Made by a program: the position numbers and the translations under genes. Under the pieces are notes generated by a model that did no database searches, was not told where the DNA came from, and was given only the letters and a program-made list of their open reading frames with translations. Positions 35,367 through 46,689 of a stretch of 64,000 nucleotides of DNA are shown here, piece by piece. Where the stretch lies: assembly GCF_027579695.1 (NCBI RefSeq), contig NC_083587.1, positions 60,914,738 to 60,978,737 of the forward strand, given 5' to 3'. Origin of the DNA: Neoarius graeffei (taxonomy: Eukaryota; Chordata; Actinopteri; Siluriformes; Ariidae). Position 1 is the stretch's first letter. The number at the start of each line of letters is the position of its first letter.

Positions 35367-35557
35367 CTGTGATGAAGTGGGCGCTGCAAACCCACGCATT
35401 TTTGATGGTGCTTTCATCCCAGTCTACACGTTTGATGGCTTGTAGCCATAGACGTCGGCGATTTTTTTTGGAATGGGTGAGATCCTGCTGGAATTCTGAA
35501 CATTTTAACCCCATCACTGCTACGATTCTGACACCCGACAACACAACAACTAGGCAT
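35367..35557 (-). pseudogene. ISL2EU-type THAP transposase first exon, frameshifted
   Basis: Minus strand from the ATG at 35557: MPSCCVVGCQN gives the Cys-x4-Cys half of a THAP finger, followed by MFRIPAGSHPFQ. A run of eight A (35469-35476 on the plus strand as T) shifts the frame by one. The other frame continues NRRRLWLQAIKRVDWDES and VCSAHFITG, the Cys-x2-His half, and ends at a donor (ACAG|GTAAGA, 35366). Removing one A would restore one exon, so this is a single homopolymer slip in an otherwise good exon. Confidence 0.75.
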
Positions 35558-35975
35558 CGCTGAGTCTTTTTTGAGTCCAGGCTGCGCGCGCAATTTCCTT
35601 TTACGTATGAATGACGTTTACTGCGAAGGGGTCTATACAAAACGTCCAACAAAATCATTTCCGCTTAGAATGTAAAGAAATGGACAAAATGACAGGAGCA
35701 ATTTGTGAAAAATATAATAATAATAATTCTTGAAAATTTATTTTAAAAAGATGCGTTCTTACCATCAAATACTTTTATTCCATATTTTGCTGCTTTTTTT
35801 TTGAGGGGGGGGGGGGGGGGGTGTTTTTGAGTAGAATTTTTATTTCGTCCCCGGTTGGTTTAGCAACACGCGCCGCCATTTCGTTTTTCTCTACTCACGG
35901 TATATGAGCTGATAACCTAGTAGTAGAGCAGCCAATCAGAGCATGCGATTGCTCATATCCAGTGAATGTGGAGAG

Positions 35976-37137
35976 AATAATCAATAAGTGAATTTGTGTG
36001 TAAGCTACAGTTTTATAGAATTCATTAGTACTTTTAAAAGAAATAAATAATCAGATGGATATCGATATCATCTGAAAAAGCGCTATCATGCCGTCTCGAG
36101 TTTCATTCCTTCCACAACATTACATAGGTATTGCCTTGGAGTTGACTCGATGTTGTTCGAACAAATCTCATGACATCCCCTTTTCGACGTCTGATCCCCT
36201 GAGCGTGTGAAACGTGTCAGCTGCATGTGTGCGGTGTAATAAGATGGAGCTCTGCTGCCATCTTTGCCCCTGCTGCTCTCATACTACTACTACTACAAAC
36301 AAATCAGTCCTGATGGCTCTCCATACACCGGGTACGGCGAGCGCCAGGATTTCAGAATGGAGTGTATCTGTTTTAGCGAATGCAGCAGCTGGGCTCCGTC
36401 TCTCGCGAGCGTTCTCTCTTCCCTGAACGAGATTGATGTGTTTAGACACTGATTCATATCCTGACCAACCTGCGTTCTCTCGTCCACTGTGCCCAACGTG
36501 CATTCAATACTGTTTCTCTTCACGATTTATGGCGGCCCACTATCAGCCAGCGTGTTGTCAGACCTGGGAACGGCGGCGTGTAATCATGCTGACGGGTGGA
36601 TAAGACGGCACAATGCATCATGAGAGAGAAGAGAAATAGAAATGGGTCTCATTGATTAAAAAAAATAAATTAATTTAAAAAAATAATAATAATAGTAAAT
36701 AAATAAAGCTGAGACATGTTCATGCTTTTAGTTCTTTGTGTTGAAGAAGGTCTTTGAATTCTGAACTGTTCCATTATGGTCCATATGCAGAGCTTTTCTT
36801 TTTCTTTTTTTTTTCCTTTTAATCCCTACACCATTTTCACCGAGTGCTGGATTAAATAAAATGACGTTATATGTTCGAGTGCAGAAAAGTGCACACTCAG
36901 GAGCTCTTAAGTAACAGACTGGCTGCGAAACATAAAGAGGAACAAAAGCCGTAAAAGGTCTGTTTGCTGATGTAGAACCTTATTTTGGATTGAGCAAATT
37001 CAAATCATTTCGAGCTCCAGATGTGTTTGCAATCTGCATTTTTTTTTTGCTTTTAATTCATCTTTTATTTTCATATTTGACTTATTCACTTCAAAAGAGA
37101 AAAAAGGTAAGGCTGCTGAGGGAACATCTGATTTTTT
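35976..37137. other. No recognisable gene
   Basis: Contains a short (TAC)n run near 36281-36297 and A-rich tracts, with no supported gene. Confidence 0.5.
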
Positions 37138-38346
37138 TTCTATCCGCATTCACTGGATATGAGCAATCACATGCTCTGATTGGCTACTCTACTACTAGGA
37201 TATCAGCTCATATATTGTGAGTAGAAAAAAAATAGCGGAGTACATCAAGTCAGATATATCACTTTGTTATCAAGTATTTAAAAGAGACAGAAATAGCTAA
37301 AAGAATATAGGGTTTTTTTACCCTCCAATATCTCCTGTTTCACACTCCAACCGCCCAAAAAAAATCCTGAAAGAAGGAGAAGAAGGAGGAATGGCGGAGC
37401 GTGTTGTTGAGCCAACTAAGGACAAAATAAAAACTCATCTCATCTCATTATCTCTAGCCGCTTTATCCTGTTCTACAGGGTCGCAGGCAAGCTGGAGCCT
37501 ATCCCAGCTGACTACGGGCGAAAGGCGGGGTACACCCTGGACAAGTCGCCAGGTCATCACAGGGCTGACACATAGACACAGACAACCATTCACACTCACA
37601 TTCACACCTACGGTCAATTTAGAGTCACCAGTTAACCTAACCTGCATGTCTTTGGACTGTGGGGGAAACCGGAGCACCCGGAGGAAACCCACGCGGACAC
37701 GGGGAGAACATGCAAACTCCACACAGAAAGGCCCTCGCCGGCCACGGAGCTCGAACCCGGACCTTCTTGCTGTGAGGCGACAGCGCTAACCACTACACCA
37801 CCGTGCCGCCCGTTATTGTTATTATAGCATTTTTCACAAACTGCTCCTGTCATTTCACCAACGAGCCATGTAGCACTGAGTTGTCTCTAAGCCATGTACG
37901 ACGAGATTGAGTGGAATAACTGTTTTATTCTATCCACATTCACTGGATTTTGAGAAACAGAGCACTTTTATTTTTAATTTTTGCAAATTTGATAAATAAA
38001 AACTTTATACAAAACGTCCAACAAAGTCTTTTTGACTTAAAATGTAGACAAACCAGCGAAATGACAGGAGCAATTTGTGAAAAATACTGTAATAATAATA
38101 ATTCTTGAAAAAAATAAAAGATGCATTCTTACTATCAAATACTTTTATTCCATATTTTGTTGGAGGTTTTTTTTTTTGTATTTTTGGGGTTTTGTTTTCG
38201 AGTAAAGTTTTTATTTCATCCTCGGTTGATTGAGCAACACACTCTGCCATTTTGTTTTTCTCTACTCATGGTATATGAGCTGATATCCTAGTAGCCAATC
38301 AGAGCGTGTGATTGCTCATATGCAGTGAATGTGGATAGAATAATGA
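37138..38346. mobile_element. Long-inverted-repeat family L, copy C
   Basis: The left end TTCTATCCGCATTCACTGGA pairs with the right end TCCAGTGAAT-type CAGTGAATGTGGATAGAATA. Pairing extends inward for well over 100 bp (GATTGGCTACT / AGTAGCCAATC; GATATCAGCTCATATA / TATATGAGCTGATATC). Further in, the arms match again (CAGGAGCAATTTGTGAAAAA with its complement near 37825-37850). It has the form of a foldback or long-TIR non-autonomous transposon. A V-SINE sits in the left arm. Confidence 0.75.
37436..37811 (-). mobile_element. V-SINE-type retroposon 8
   Basis: Minus-strand full-length copy. No clear target-site duplication: the left flank is ACAAAATAAAAACT and the right flank GTTATTGTTATTATA. 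Compared with the right arm of its host, the host sequence between these flanks is missing, suggesting that the insertion came with a deletion. Confidence 0.9.
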
Positions 38347-38630
38347 TCTTTATTTGATGCCATAAATTAATAAAATGGACAATACAGAGTGAAGAAAAAC
38401 ATAACATTGGTGTCAAATGAATTCAGTTTATGAATCAAGATTCATTCTGTACGCATGTCAGCTGTGCTCAGGCGATTATAAATCTTTGAAAAGATCAGAT
38501 TTTTTGACGAATAAAACCAAAAAGGCCAGAAATGGAGAAAATAAGGAGAAAAAATCAATAAGGAGGACAGGGCCAAAAATCACTCCCCTGACTGGGTGCT
38601 GATTGCAGAGGAAAGAGCATGCGCACACGT
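38347..38630. other. No recognisable gene
   Basis: No supported feature. Confidence 0.5.
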
Positions 38631-38697
<67 letters not shown>

Positions 38698-39018
38698 CCA
38701 TCACATTCGAATTTGTTGGCCTGTTCACTGTCATTTGATGTTGAGACTTTTATCAATGTCTGTGTTTCTGCACCTCAGAGTCCTGTCACTGGGCTTTATG
38801 TAGCTGTAAAAATACTACAGGGCTGTCGGGCCAAACCACTTTATAAAACACACTGTCACTGTCATTGTCACTGTCGCTGCCGTGAATTTTACCACCATTC
38901 CACACAAGTCAAGCAAAATTACCCAAATATTTGCAAATAACATTATAAATGACAGTGTGATTCCACTAACAAGGGTGATGTTAAATATTCTGAAGAGGAG
39001 CAGTAAGAGGGTCCGATT

Positions 39019-39052
<34 letters not shown>
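38631..39052. repeat. Two (CA)n microsatellites
   Basis: A run of about 31 CA units at 38633-38693 and about 15 units at 39021-39052. The ORFs of alternating Cys-Val or Thr-His residues over them are artefacts. Confidence 0.95.
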
Positions 39053-39055
<3 letters not shown>

Positions 39056-39469
39056 CACCAAAGCTTTTATGCTTCTCTAACAAGTGGATGAACAGGAGAA
39101 TCATGTAACTCAAGCTGAGGTATCAATAAAAGTATCAATTCATAAAAACAAAACAAAAATTTGATGGGCCAAAAGATAAAGGTTTCAGCACCATTATCAC
39201 ATCATCCCCTTTATCATGATACCAACTATTTTATTGCACTTGTATCTGATTCTCTCCAGTGAAATATTATATGATTTAAAAAAAATGATTAAGTCCTCAC
39301 TATTTAGATGGACAGCTTCAGGGTCCCATCAGGGTCCCATTCAGGGTGTATGCCTGGTGTTCCTGGGATTGGCTTCGGAGCAAACACAAGACTGAGCAAG
39401 ATAAATGAGTTACTGCAGATGAATGAATGAATGCTCACTATAGCATCAATGCATATGACCACCAACAGA

Positions 39470-42020
39470 ATAATATTTGCATTTAGATAGATAGATGGAT
39501 GGGGATCCTTTAAGATAGGGATGAATGGACTGGTGGGTACTTGGAAGGATGGATGGATTGAGGTATGGACTGATAGATGGATAGATGGATTGATTGAATG
39601 GATGGATGGATGGTATGACTGATAAATGAATGGACCAGTGGATGGGTGGATGGACTAATAGATGAATGGACTGATGGATGGATGCATGGCTGGATGGATT
39701 GAGGGATGTGTTTGTATGTGTGGACTGATAGACGAATGGACTGGTGGGTGGGTGGATGAATATATGGATGGATTGGTGGATGGATTAATGGATGGTTGAA
39801 TGGATGGATGGTAGGACTGATGGATGGATGGATGGATGGATGGATGGATGGATGGTAGAGCTGATAGATGAATGGAGTGGTGGATGGATGGATGGATGGA
39901 TGGATGGATGGATGGAATAGATGAATGGACTGGTGGATGGAAGGATGGATGGATGGATGGATGGATGGATGGATGGATTAATGGATGGGCTGATGAATGG
40001 ATGGTTGAATGAATGGATGGATGGTAGGACTGATAGATGAATGGACTGGTGGATGGATGGATGAATGGTAGGACTGATAGATGAATGGAGTGGTGGATAG
40101 ATGAGTGGACTGGTGGATGGCTGGACTGTTGGATGGTAGGGCTGATAGATGAATGGAGTGATGGATGGATGGATGGATGGATGGATGGATGGATGGATGG
40201 ATGGATGGATGGACTGGTGGATGTAAGGATGGATGGATTGACTGGTGGAAGGTTGGACTGATAGCTGGATGGACTGGTGGAAGGATGGATGGAATGATGG
40301 ATTAATGGATAGACTGATGGGTGGTAGGAGTGATAGATGAATGGACTGGTGGATGGATGGATGGTAGGACTGATAGATGAATGGAGTGGTGGATAGATGA
40401 GTGAACTGGTGGATGGATGGATGGATGGATGGATGGATGGATGGATGGATGGATGGACTGTTGGATGGTAGGACTGATAGATGAATGGACTGGTGGATGG
40501 GTGGATAGATGGATTGATAGATGAATGGACTGGTGGGTACTTGGAAGGATGGATGGATGGATGGATGGATGGATGGATGGATGGATGGATTGAGGCATGA
40601 TGGATGGATTGAGGGATGGACTGATAGATGGATGGATGGATGGATGGATGGATGGATGGATGATAAATGAATGGACCAGTGGATGGGTGGGTGGACTAAT
40701 AGATGAATGGACTGATGGATAGATGCATGGCTGGATGGATTGAGGGATGTATGTTTGCATGTATGGACTGATAGATGAATGGACTGGTGGGTGGATGAAT
40801 ATATGGATGGATTGAGGGATGGTGGATGGATTAATGGATGGATGGTAGGACTGATAGATGGATGGATGGATAGATGGTAGAGCTGATAGATGAATGGAGT
40901 GGTGGATGGATGGATGGAATAGATGAATGGACTGGTGGATGGAAGGATGGATGGATGGATTGACTGGTGGAAGGATGGACTGATAGCTGGATGGACTGGT
41001 GGAAGGATGGATGGACTGATGGATTAATGGATGGGCTGATGGATGGATGGTTGAATGAATGGATGGATGGTAGGACTGGTGGATGGATGGATGAATAGTA
41101 GGACTGATAGATGAATGGAGTGGTGGACAGATGAGTGGACTGGTGGATGGATGGACTGTTGGATGGTAGGGCTGATAGATGAATGGAGTGGTGGATGGAT
41201 GGAATAGATGAATGGACTGGTGGATGTAAGGATGGATGGATTGATTGGTGGAAGGATGGACTGATACCTGGATGGACTGGTGGAAGGATGGATGGACTGA
41301 TGGATTAATGGATAGACTGATGGGTGGTAGGACTGATAGATAAATGGACTGGTGGATGGATGGATGGATGGATGGATGGATGGAGTGGTGGATGGATGGA
41401 TGGAATAGATGAATGGACTGGTGGATGGATGGATGGATGGATGGATGGATGGATGGTAGGACTGATAGATGAATGGACTGGTGGATGGATGGATGGATGA
41501 TAGGACTAATAAATGAATGGAGTGGTGGGTAGATGAATGGAATAGATGAATGGACTGGTGGATGGAAGGATGGATGGATGGACTGGTGGATGGTAGGACT
41601 GATTGAATGGATGGACTGGTGGATGGTAGAACTGGTGGACTGGTGAATGGTAGGACTGATAGATGAATGGACTGGTGGTTGGATGGAGTGGATGGATGGA
41701 CTGGTGGATGGTAGGACTGGTGGATGGATGGATGGATGGATGGATGGATGGATGGATGGATGGATGGAAGAATTAACTGATAGATGGATGGACAGGGATG
41801 AATGTATGGGTGGATAAATGGGCTGATAGATGAATGGACTGGTGGATGGATGGATGGATGGATGGATGGATGGACTGGTGGATGGTAGGACTGATAGATA
41901 AATGGACTTGTGGATTGATGGATGGACTGATAGATGAATGAACTGAAAAATGAATGGACTGGTGGTTGGATGGACTGATAATTGCACTGATTGATGGTTG
42001 GTTGGATGGAAGGATGATGA
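39470..42020. repeat. 2.5-kb degenerate (GGAT)n array
   Basis: GGAT/GGATGGATGG tetranucleotides alternate with longer phrases such as GGACTGATAGATGAATGGAC and TGGTGGATGG. Segments of several hundred bp repeat (for example 39540-39760 versus 40530-40790, both containing TACTTGGAAGGATGG and GGATTGAGGGATG). This shows large-block duplication over the tetranucleotide base. The 561-aa minus-strand ORF of Ser/His/Pro/Ile repeats (40302-41987) exists because the repeat lacks stops in that frame; I do not regard it as a gene. Confidence 0.95.
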
Positions 42021-43198
42021 AAGAAAGCACTAACAGTGCTTTTATCCACACATGAACAGACAAATACTCATAAGAGGCTCATGTTCTGGTCTCATTCAGA
42101 TGAGAGAAAACAATCTATCATTAATGTCTGATTTGTAGATTCACATTACATTGTTCCTAAACTGTTGGACAAAGATGGGCATCCTGCGATTATTTTTCTT
42201 GGAAAAATCCCTGCAATCTGATGGCAGCTATTCGTGAGAAAAATGAGACAGAACACCCTGGATCTTCCGAATGAGAAACCTCAGCGGAGCTCCATACATC
42301 TCAATACACATTTATTATTCTGCAAGTGATGGCAATACTGGGCTTTCAGTGATTCCTTTGAACTGTTATTTTTCTATGGCAGAATGATTGTACAGCATAC
42401 ATCATCATGGAAAAAAAAAACACAATAATGTGGTGCCTAAGTTTTAAATCATCGAAAGCCCAATATTGCCATGACATTCATGTCCTTGTAGGTAAACTTC
42501 TGACCACAAGTGTAAGTTTATTAAAAATATAGAACATATTAAAGCTGTCCTTGAAGGAATACTGATGCTGTCGTCATTCCTGTATCATCAAATTTGAGTT
42601 TATTACCCAAGATTATGTCCAGGTATTTGTAATATTTAACAACTTCCACTGCTTTGCCATGATTTAATGCCCTTCCAGTTTCCAATTGCCTTTGAAAAGT
42701 GTATCTTTCATTTTTATGACATTTTCCTGCAGATTAGATTTGCATTTACAGCATTTAGCAGATGGCCCTATCCAGAACGAGTTATAGAAGTGCTTCGTAT
42801 TCTCTGTGGAAAAAAAAAAAGGAAACAAACAAATTGTCATGGTAGTGCAAGTAGATTTTGAGTGAGGGATTCCATCAAGCTAAAACCCTGTTATGGAGAA
42901 AAAAAAAAGCAAATCAAGACTTTATTGTATGTGCAGGTTGATGCTTGTCTCTTGTTTGATGGTGGTTTGAGTTGTTCTTGTGGCTGAAAGGCCACATGGC
43001 GTTATTGGAAAATAATCAGCAAAGGGGTGGTGTGATGAACCAGATGTACTCAAAGCAATTTACTAATTTTTATTCATTAAAGTGTGAAACATCATAGGTT
43101 TTATCCGTTTGTTAGTTACTTACTATGGAAGGACGATAGCCAAGACTGCAACTGCAAAGTCCAAGACCAAGACTCAAAATCAAAAGTCAAAGTCCCTC
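42021..43198. other. No gene; SINE 3' scrap near 42740
   Basis: Mostly featureless. 42745-42800 (CATTTACAGCATTTAGCAGA) matches the 3' end of the tRNA-SINE family T. Confidence 0.5.
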
Positions 43199-43495
43199 CC
43201 ATGCCAGAACCTGGTCTTCCCAGGCAGTCTCCCATCCTATTACTAACCAGGCCCTTAGGCACATTGGGTGGTGCCAATCTCCGCTTCTATAGCCCTCTGC
43301 CTCTCGCAGTGGGGGGCTGGTCCTCTGGTAACCACGAGAGTTTGACTCCCCACTCGCATCTGTATTGCAGCATGCCTTAGGTACCATTGGTAGGTACCAT
43401 TTTTTATGATGGTCTTTGGTATGACCCAACCGCAAGTAGAACTCGTGATCTCTCGGTCCAGAGGCGGACACGCTAACCACTAGATCAGCTCGCAG
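43199..43495 (-). mobile_element. SINE-like composite: tRNA-like head plus 5S rRNA-like segment
   Basis: On the minus strand, 43495-43421 reads GAGCTGATCTAGTGGTTAGC (box A-like) and GATCACGAGTTCTAC (weak box B), a tRNA-like head of about 75 nt. After about 165 bp, 43254-43205 reads GGGCCTGGTTAGTAATAGGA then TGGGAGACTGCCTGGGAA, closely matching the 3' half of vertebrate 5S rRNA, including the internal-control-region box C (GGATGGGAGACCGCCTGG) with one change. I recognise both modules from conserved RNA genes; neither is an intact gene. Confidence 0.68.
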
Positions 43496-43744
43496 TAAGA
43501 CCAGGACTAGCTGAGATCAACTCAAGACTGGCTCCTAACGCTTCTGTCCACTTGAAAACGATACTTTTTCAAAAACACTCCCTGAGGTGCATAAATTTGA
43601 AAACGCCAAGGAAAATGAAGGGTTTCAGAAACTATGATGTATCATATACAGCCATGATACTGTTTTGCTCGAGACACCAAAACAAACATGATGGACGGAA
43701 TGCAGTCAGTGCTGCTCTGTCTATCAAATTTACTGTACAATATA

Positions 43745-45223
43745 CACTACCGTTCAAAAGTTTGGGGTCACTTTGAAATTATTTTTGAAAGAAAAGCACT
43801 GTTCTTTTCAATGAAGATCACTTTAAACTAGTGCTGTCAAAAATGTCGCGTTATTAACGCGTTAACTTGACTCAATTTTAACGGCGATAATTTTTTTATC
43901 GCGAGATTAACGCTCTGTGACATGATGTAGGTTTTTCATAAGCTTTTGAAACTGCCAGGAACTTGGAACAAAGACTTTGCAAAAAAAAACGATAGCAGCT
44001 AGACCGTAATGCCACGCCCCGCACAGCCAGAGTCCTCTGCCCCCCCCCAAAGAACCAGCGCGGGCAGGGCGCGCTAGTAGAGATGGGATTTATGGCTCTT
44101 TGATGGGATCCGCATCTTTGTGATCCGTTCTTTGAAAAGAGCCGTTCAAAAGACTGGCTCATTTGGCTCTTTTTAAATATTCATTCAGTTTTAAGAAGAC
44201 AGCGTCTAAAGAAGCCAGATTCCTCTGAACTGTAAACTCAATGCTATCCCAGAAATCCTTCCTGTAATATGCAAATTTGGCCGCCTCTGATTGGACAGCG
44301 CAACGCATCAACAGGCAGAAAGTGTAAAAGTACAAAATGTGTTAAGTGAGCTGAAACAGTAAAGATCAGATTCAATGCAATATTTATCAACGAACAACTT
44401 AAACTTAATATAATAGTGTACTTGATATTATAATCAAGCATGTCAAGCCTACCGTCACTGTGTAACCTATCTCTCTGATTAGAGACTAACTCAAACAGTA
44501 GATCATTTCACTCATGGTTCTCTTGATAGCCCCGCGCCGGTGCTCGGCTTAGGTTTCACTTTGCAGTGGCTGTGTCAAGACGTGCTATGCTTTGCAATAA
44601 AAAAAAAAAAAAACATTGGTACAAAGCAAGCCCATTCACTTTTTTATGCTGATAAGAGAATTACAATAGTTTTTTATGTGACAAAAATGTGCGATTAAAT
44701 TGCGATTAATCGCGAGTTAACTATGACTGTCGCGACATTAATCGCGATTAAATATTTTAATCGCTTGACAGCACTACTTTAAACTAATCAGAAATCCACT
44801 CTATACATTGCTAATGTGGTAAATGACTATTCTAGCTGCAAATGTGTGGTTTTTGGTGCAATATCTCCATAGGTGTATAGAGGCCCATTTCCAGCAACTC
44901 TCACTCCAGTGTTCTAATGGTACAATGTGTTTGCTCATTGCCTCAGAAGGCTAATGGATGATTAGAAAACCCTTGTACAATCATGTTAGCACAGCTGAAA
45001 ACAGTTGAGCTCTTTAGAGAAGCTATAAAACTGACCTTCCTTTGAGCAGATTGAGTTTCTGGAGCATCACATTTGTGGGGTCGATTAAATGCTCAAAATG
45101 GCCAGAAAAATGTCTTGACTACATTTTCTATTCATTTTACAACTTATGGTAGTAAATAAAAGTGTGACTTTTCATGGAAAACACAAAACTGTCTGGGTGA
45201 CCCCAAACTTTTGAACGGTAGTG
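43745..45223 (+). mobile_element. Tc1-type MITE (family C), copy 2, containing a hAT element
   Basis: CACTACCGTTCAAAAGTTTG ends flanked by TA (43743-43744 and 45224-45225). Relative to copy 1 it carries a 948-bp hAT-type insertion plus its 8-bp duplication at 43829-44784, and a short deletion near 43781. Confidence 0.9.
43829..44776. mobile_element. hAT-type non-autonomous element
   Basis: Ends TAGTGCTGTCAA and TTGACAGCACTA (perfect within 11-12 bp) are flanked by CTTTAAAC at 43821-43828 and 44777-44784. This is an exact 8-bp duplication, as expected for hAT. The empty site CACTTTAAACTAATCAG is present in MITE copies 1 and 3. Subterminal repeats of TTAATCGCGATTAA type flank both ends. No transposase. 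Confidence 0.9.
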
Positions 45224-45225
45224 TA

Positions 45226-46165
45226 CATGCACTGTTCCAGCACAGAAGACGAGCTTTATATTTGCTGTCCAGAGTTGACTGGAAATGACATCACAACAAA
45301 CATAAAGGTGTTTCAGCATTTTGGTGTGGATGTAGAACATCTGGAAAATGGTATGAAAATAATAGTGTGTACACAGAAATGTTTGTGTGGAGGTAGCCTT
45401 AAAGTGAGACGGCCTTTCAATTTCATAAAATCGGTGAAATTTAGTTCCATCTGAAATGTGGTGATTGTGATATATGTTTATTTCTGTAATATCTCACAAA
45501 ATATCAGGCCGTTCTGTGGCTGGGAAGTTATTTAATCTGAGGGGATTAAAGCAAATAATGTGCATGAAATCGCTCGCGTCGCGCAGTCAAGCAGACAGAG
45601 GAAGTCCGTGTGTGTGTGTGTGCGCATGAGCAGGTTTACCTTTGACCGTGCGCTGCCAGTTACATAATTTTGTCACTAAACAAACAGCTGATTACACCGA
45701 GGTGCTCGCTGAGCGCCAATATTTATTAGTTTGGTTTTACATTTCCTTTCCATCATATATAACATAACGTCTTTTCTTCTTGCTTTCCGTTACTGTAGTC
45801 GGTCTTTCACGTTTCATTCGCACACTCACATCCTCTATTTTTCTCTCCTGTTTCAAATTTGTATCCCACAATGCCTTGCACGAACGGGAAAGCCCACCAC
45901 GTGATGCATGACATAGTATCTTGAATTGGGTTGCGGTGAAGCAGGCAAAAATAGCAGAGAATTTAGGGTCATGTGGCCCTAAATTCAATATTTGTTCTAT
46001 TAGGGGAAAAAAACTAATAAAATTGGAAGTCTGTTATTCAAATTCAATAGCTTTCGGTCCACTGAACAAAAATAATTGGGTGTCGGGGAAAATTCTTTTT
46101 ATGACCTACATTTGAAAAATCTGAAAAGCAGTCTACCTTTAATGGGGTTAAGCCAATTTGAGCTG
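45226..46165. other. No recognisable gene
   Basis: No supported feature. Confidence 0.5.
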
Positions 46166-46345
46166 GAGGAGCCATGGCCTAATGGTTAAAGGAGCAGCTT
46201 TTGGACCAAAAGGTCACTGGTTTGATTCCTTGGACCTGCAGGAATGGCTGAAGTGACCTTCAGCAAGGCACCTAACCCCCCCCAACTTCTCCTCTGGGTA
46301 TGTTTTAATTTTCTTTAAATAAGAGCATCTGCTAAATGCCATTAA
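46166..46345 (+). repeat. tRNA-derived SINE (family T), plus strand
   Basis: Best plus-strand copy: AGCCATGGCCTAATGGTTAA (box A-like), CACTGGTTTGATTCCTTGG (box B-like), GCAAGGCACCTAACCCCC, and a 3' end AAGAGCATCTGCTAAATGCC. Confidence 0.75.
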
Positions 46346-46689
46346 TGTAATGAGATAGCAAGAGTCTGAAATCCATTGAATCCTTTTCAAGTCCAAGCCT
46401 TTACTACAATTTCATCAATGACCATCAAGACCAAATGTCTGAAATTCTCTTGAGAATTACCAAGAGTCCTTCCGAATCATTCTGGACAATCAATTGGGTT
46501 AATGCACAATAATAACACAAACATCATTTCTACTCTCCGTCAAGATCAAACCCATATTTGGCAAGAACCAATGGCCAAGACTGAGACAAGTCAACATAGA
46601 AAATGTCTTGAGACTGGACTCGAGCATTACATAGAAAAATGACATCATCTTTGTCATCGTCGGTTGTCCATCACCAGCGATGATGACTG

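Larger units (their letters stand above)
33212..35633. mobile_element. ISL2EU-like DNA transposon with two convergent first exons
   Basis: Perfect 12-bp termini GACCCCTTCGCA / TGCGAAGGGGTC lie within matching TATA (33208-33211 and 35634-35637), so the duplication is 2-4 bp. A subterminal GCGCGCAGCCTGGACTCA inverted repeat is identical at both ends (about 33257-33274 and 35571-35588). From the left end a plus-strand exon of a YqaJ-associated protein starts; from the right end a minus-strand THAP exon starts. ISL2EU transposons are known to carry a THAP-bearing transposase and a YqaJ-type nuclease. The DDE core and nuclease core are deleted, so the copy is non-autonomous. Confidence 0.72.
32480..35975 (+). 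repeat. Long-inverted-repeat family L, copy B (host of nested insertions)
   Basis: Host pieces lie at 32480-32567, 33096-33211 and 35634-35975. They carry AATCGAGTCGTACATGAGC, GGAATAACTGTTTTATTCTA, AAAACTTTATA / TATACAAAACGTCCAAC, AAATGACAGGAGCAATTTG-like and GAGCTGATAACCTAG blocks in the same order as copy C. Two insertions (32568-33095 and 33212-35633) explain the length. Confidence 0.8.

Noticed and set aside
40302-41987. 561-aa Ser/His/Pro/Ile-rich ORF on the minus strand
   Set aside because: It lies wholly in the (GGAT)n array. The repeat's length change in threes and lack of stop codons explain it, and two other frames are also open over much of it.
43205-43254. 5S rRNA gene
   Set aside because: Only about 50 nt of the 3' half is present and box A is missing, so it is a derived fragment within a repeat.
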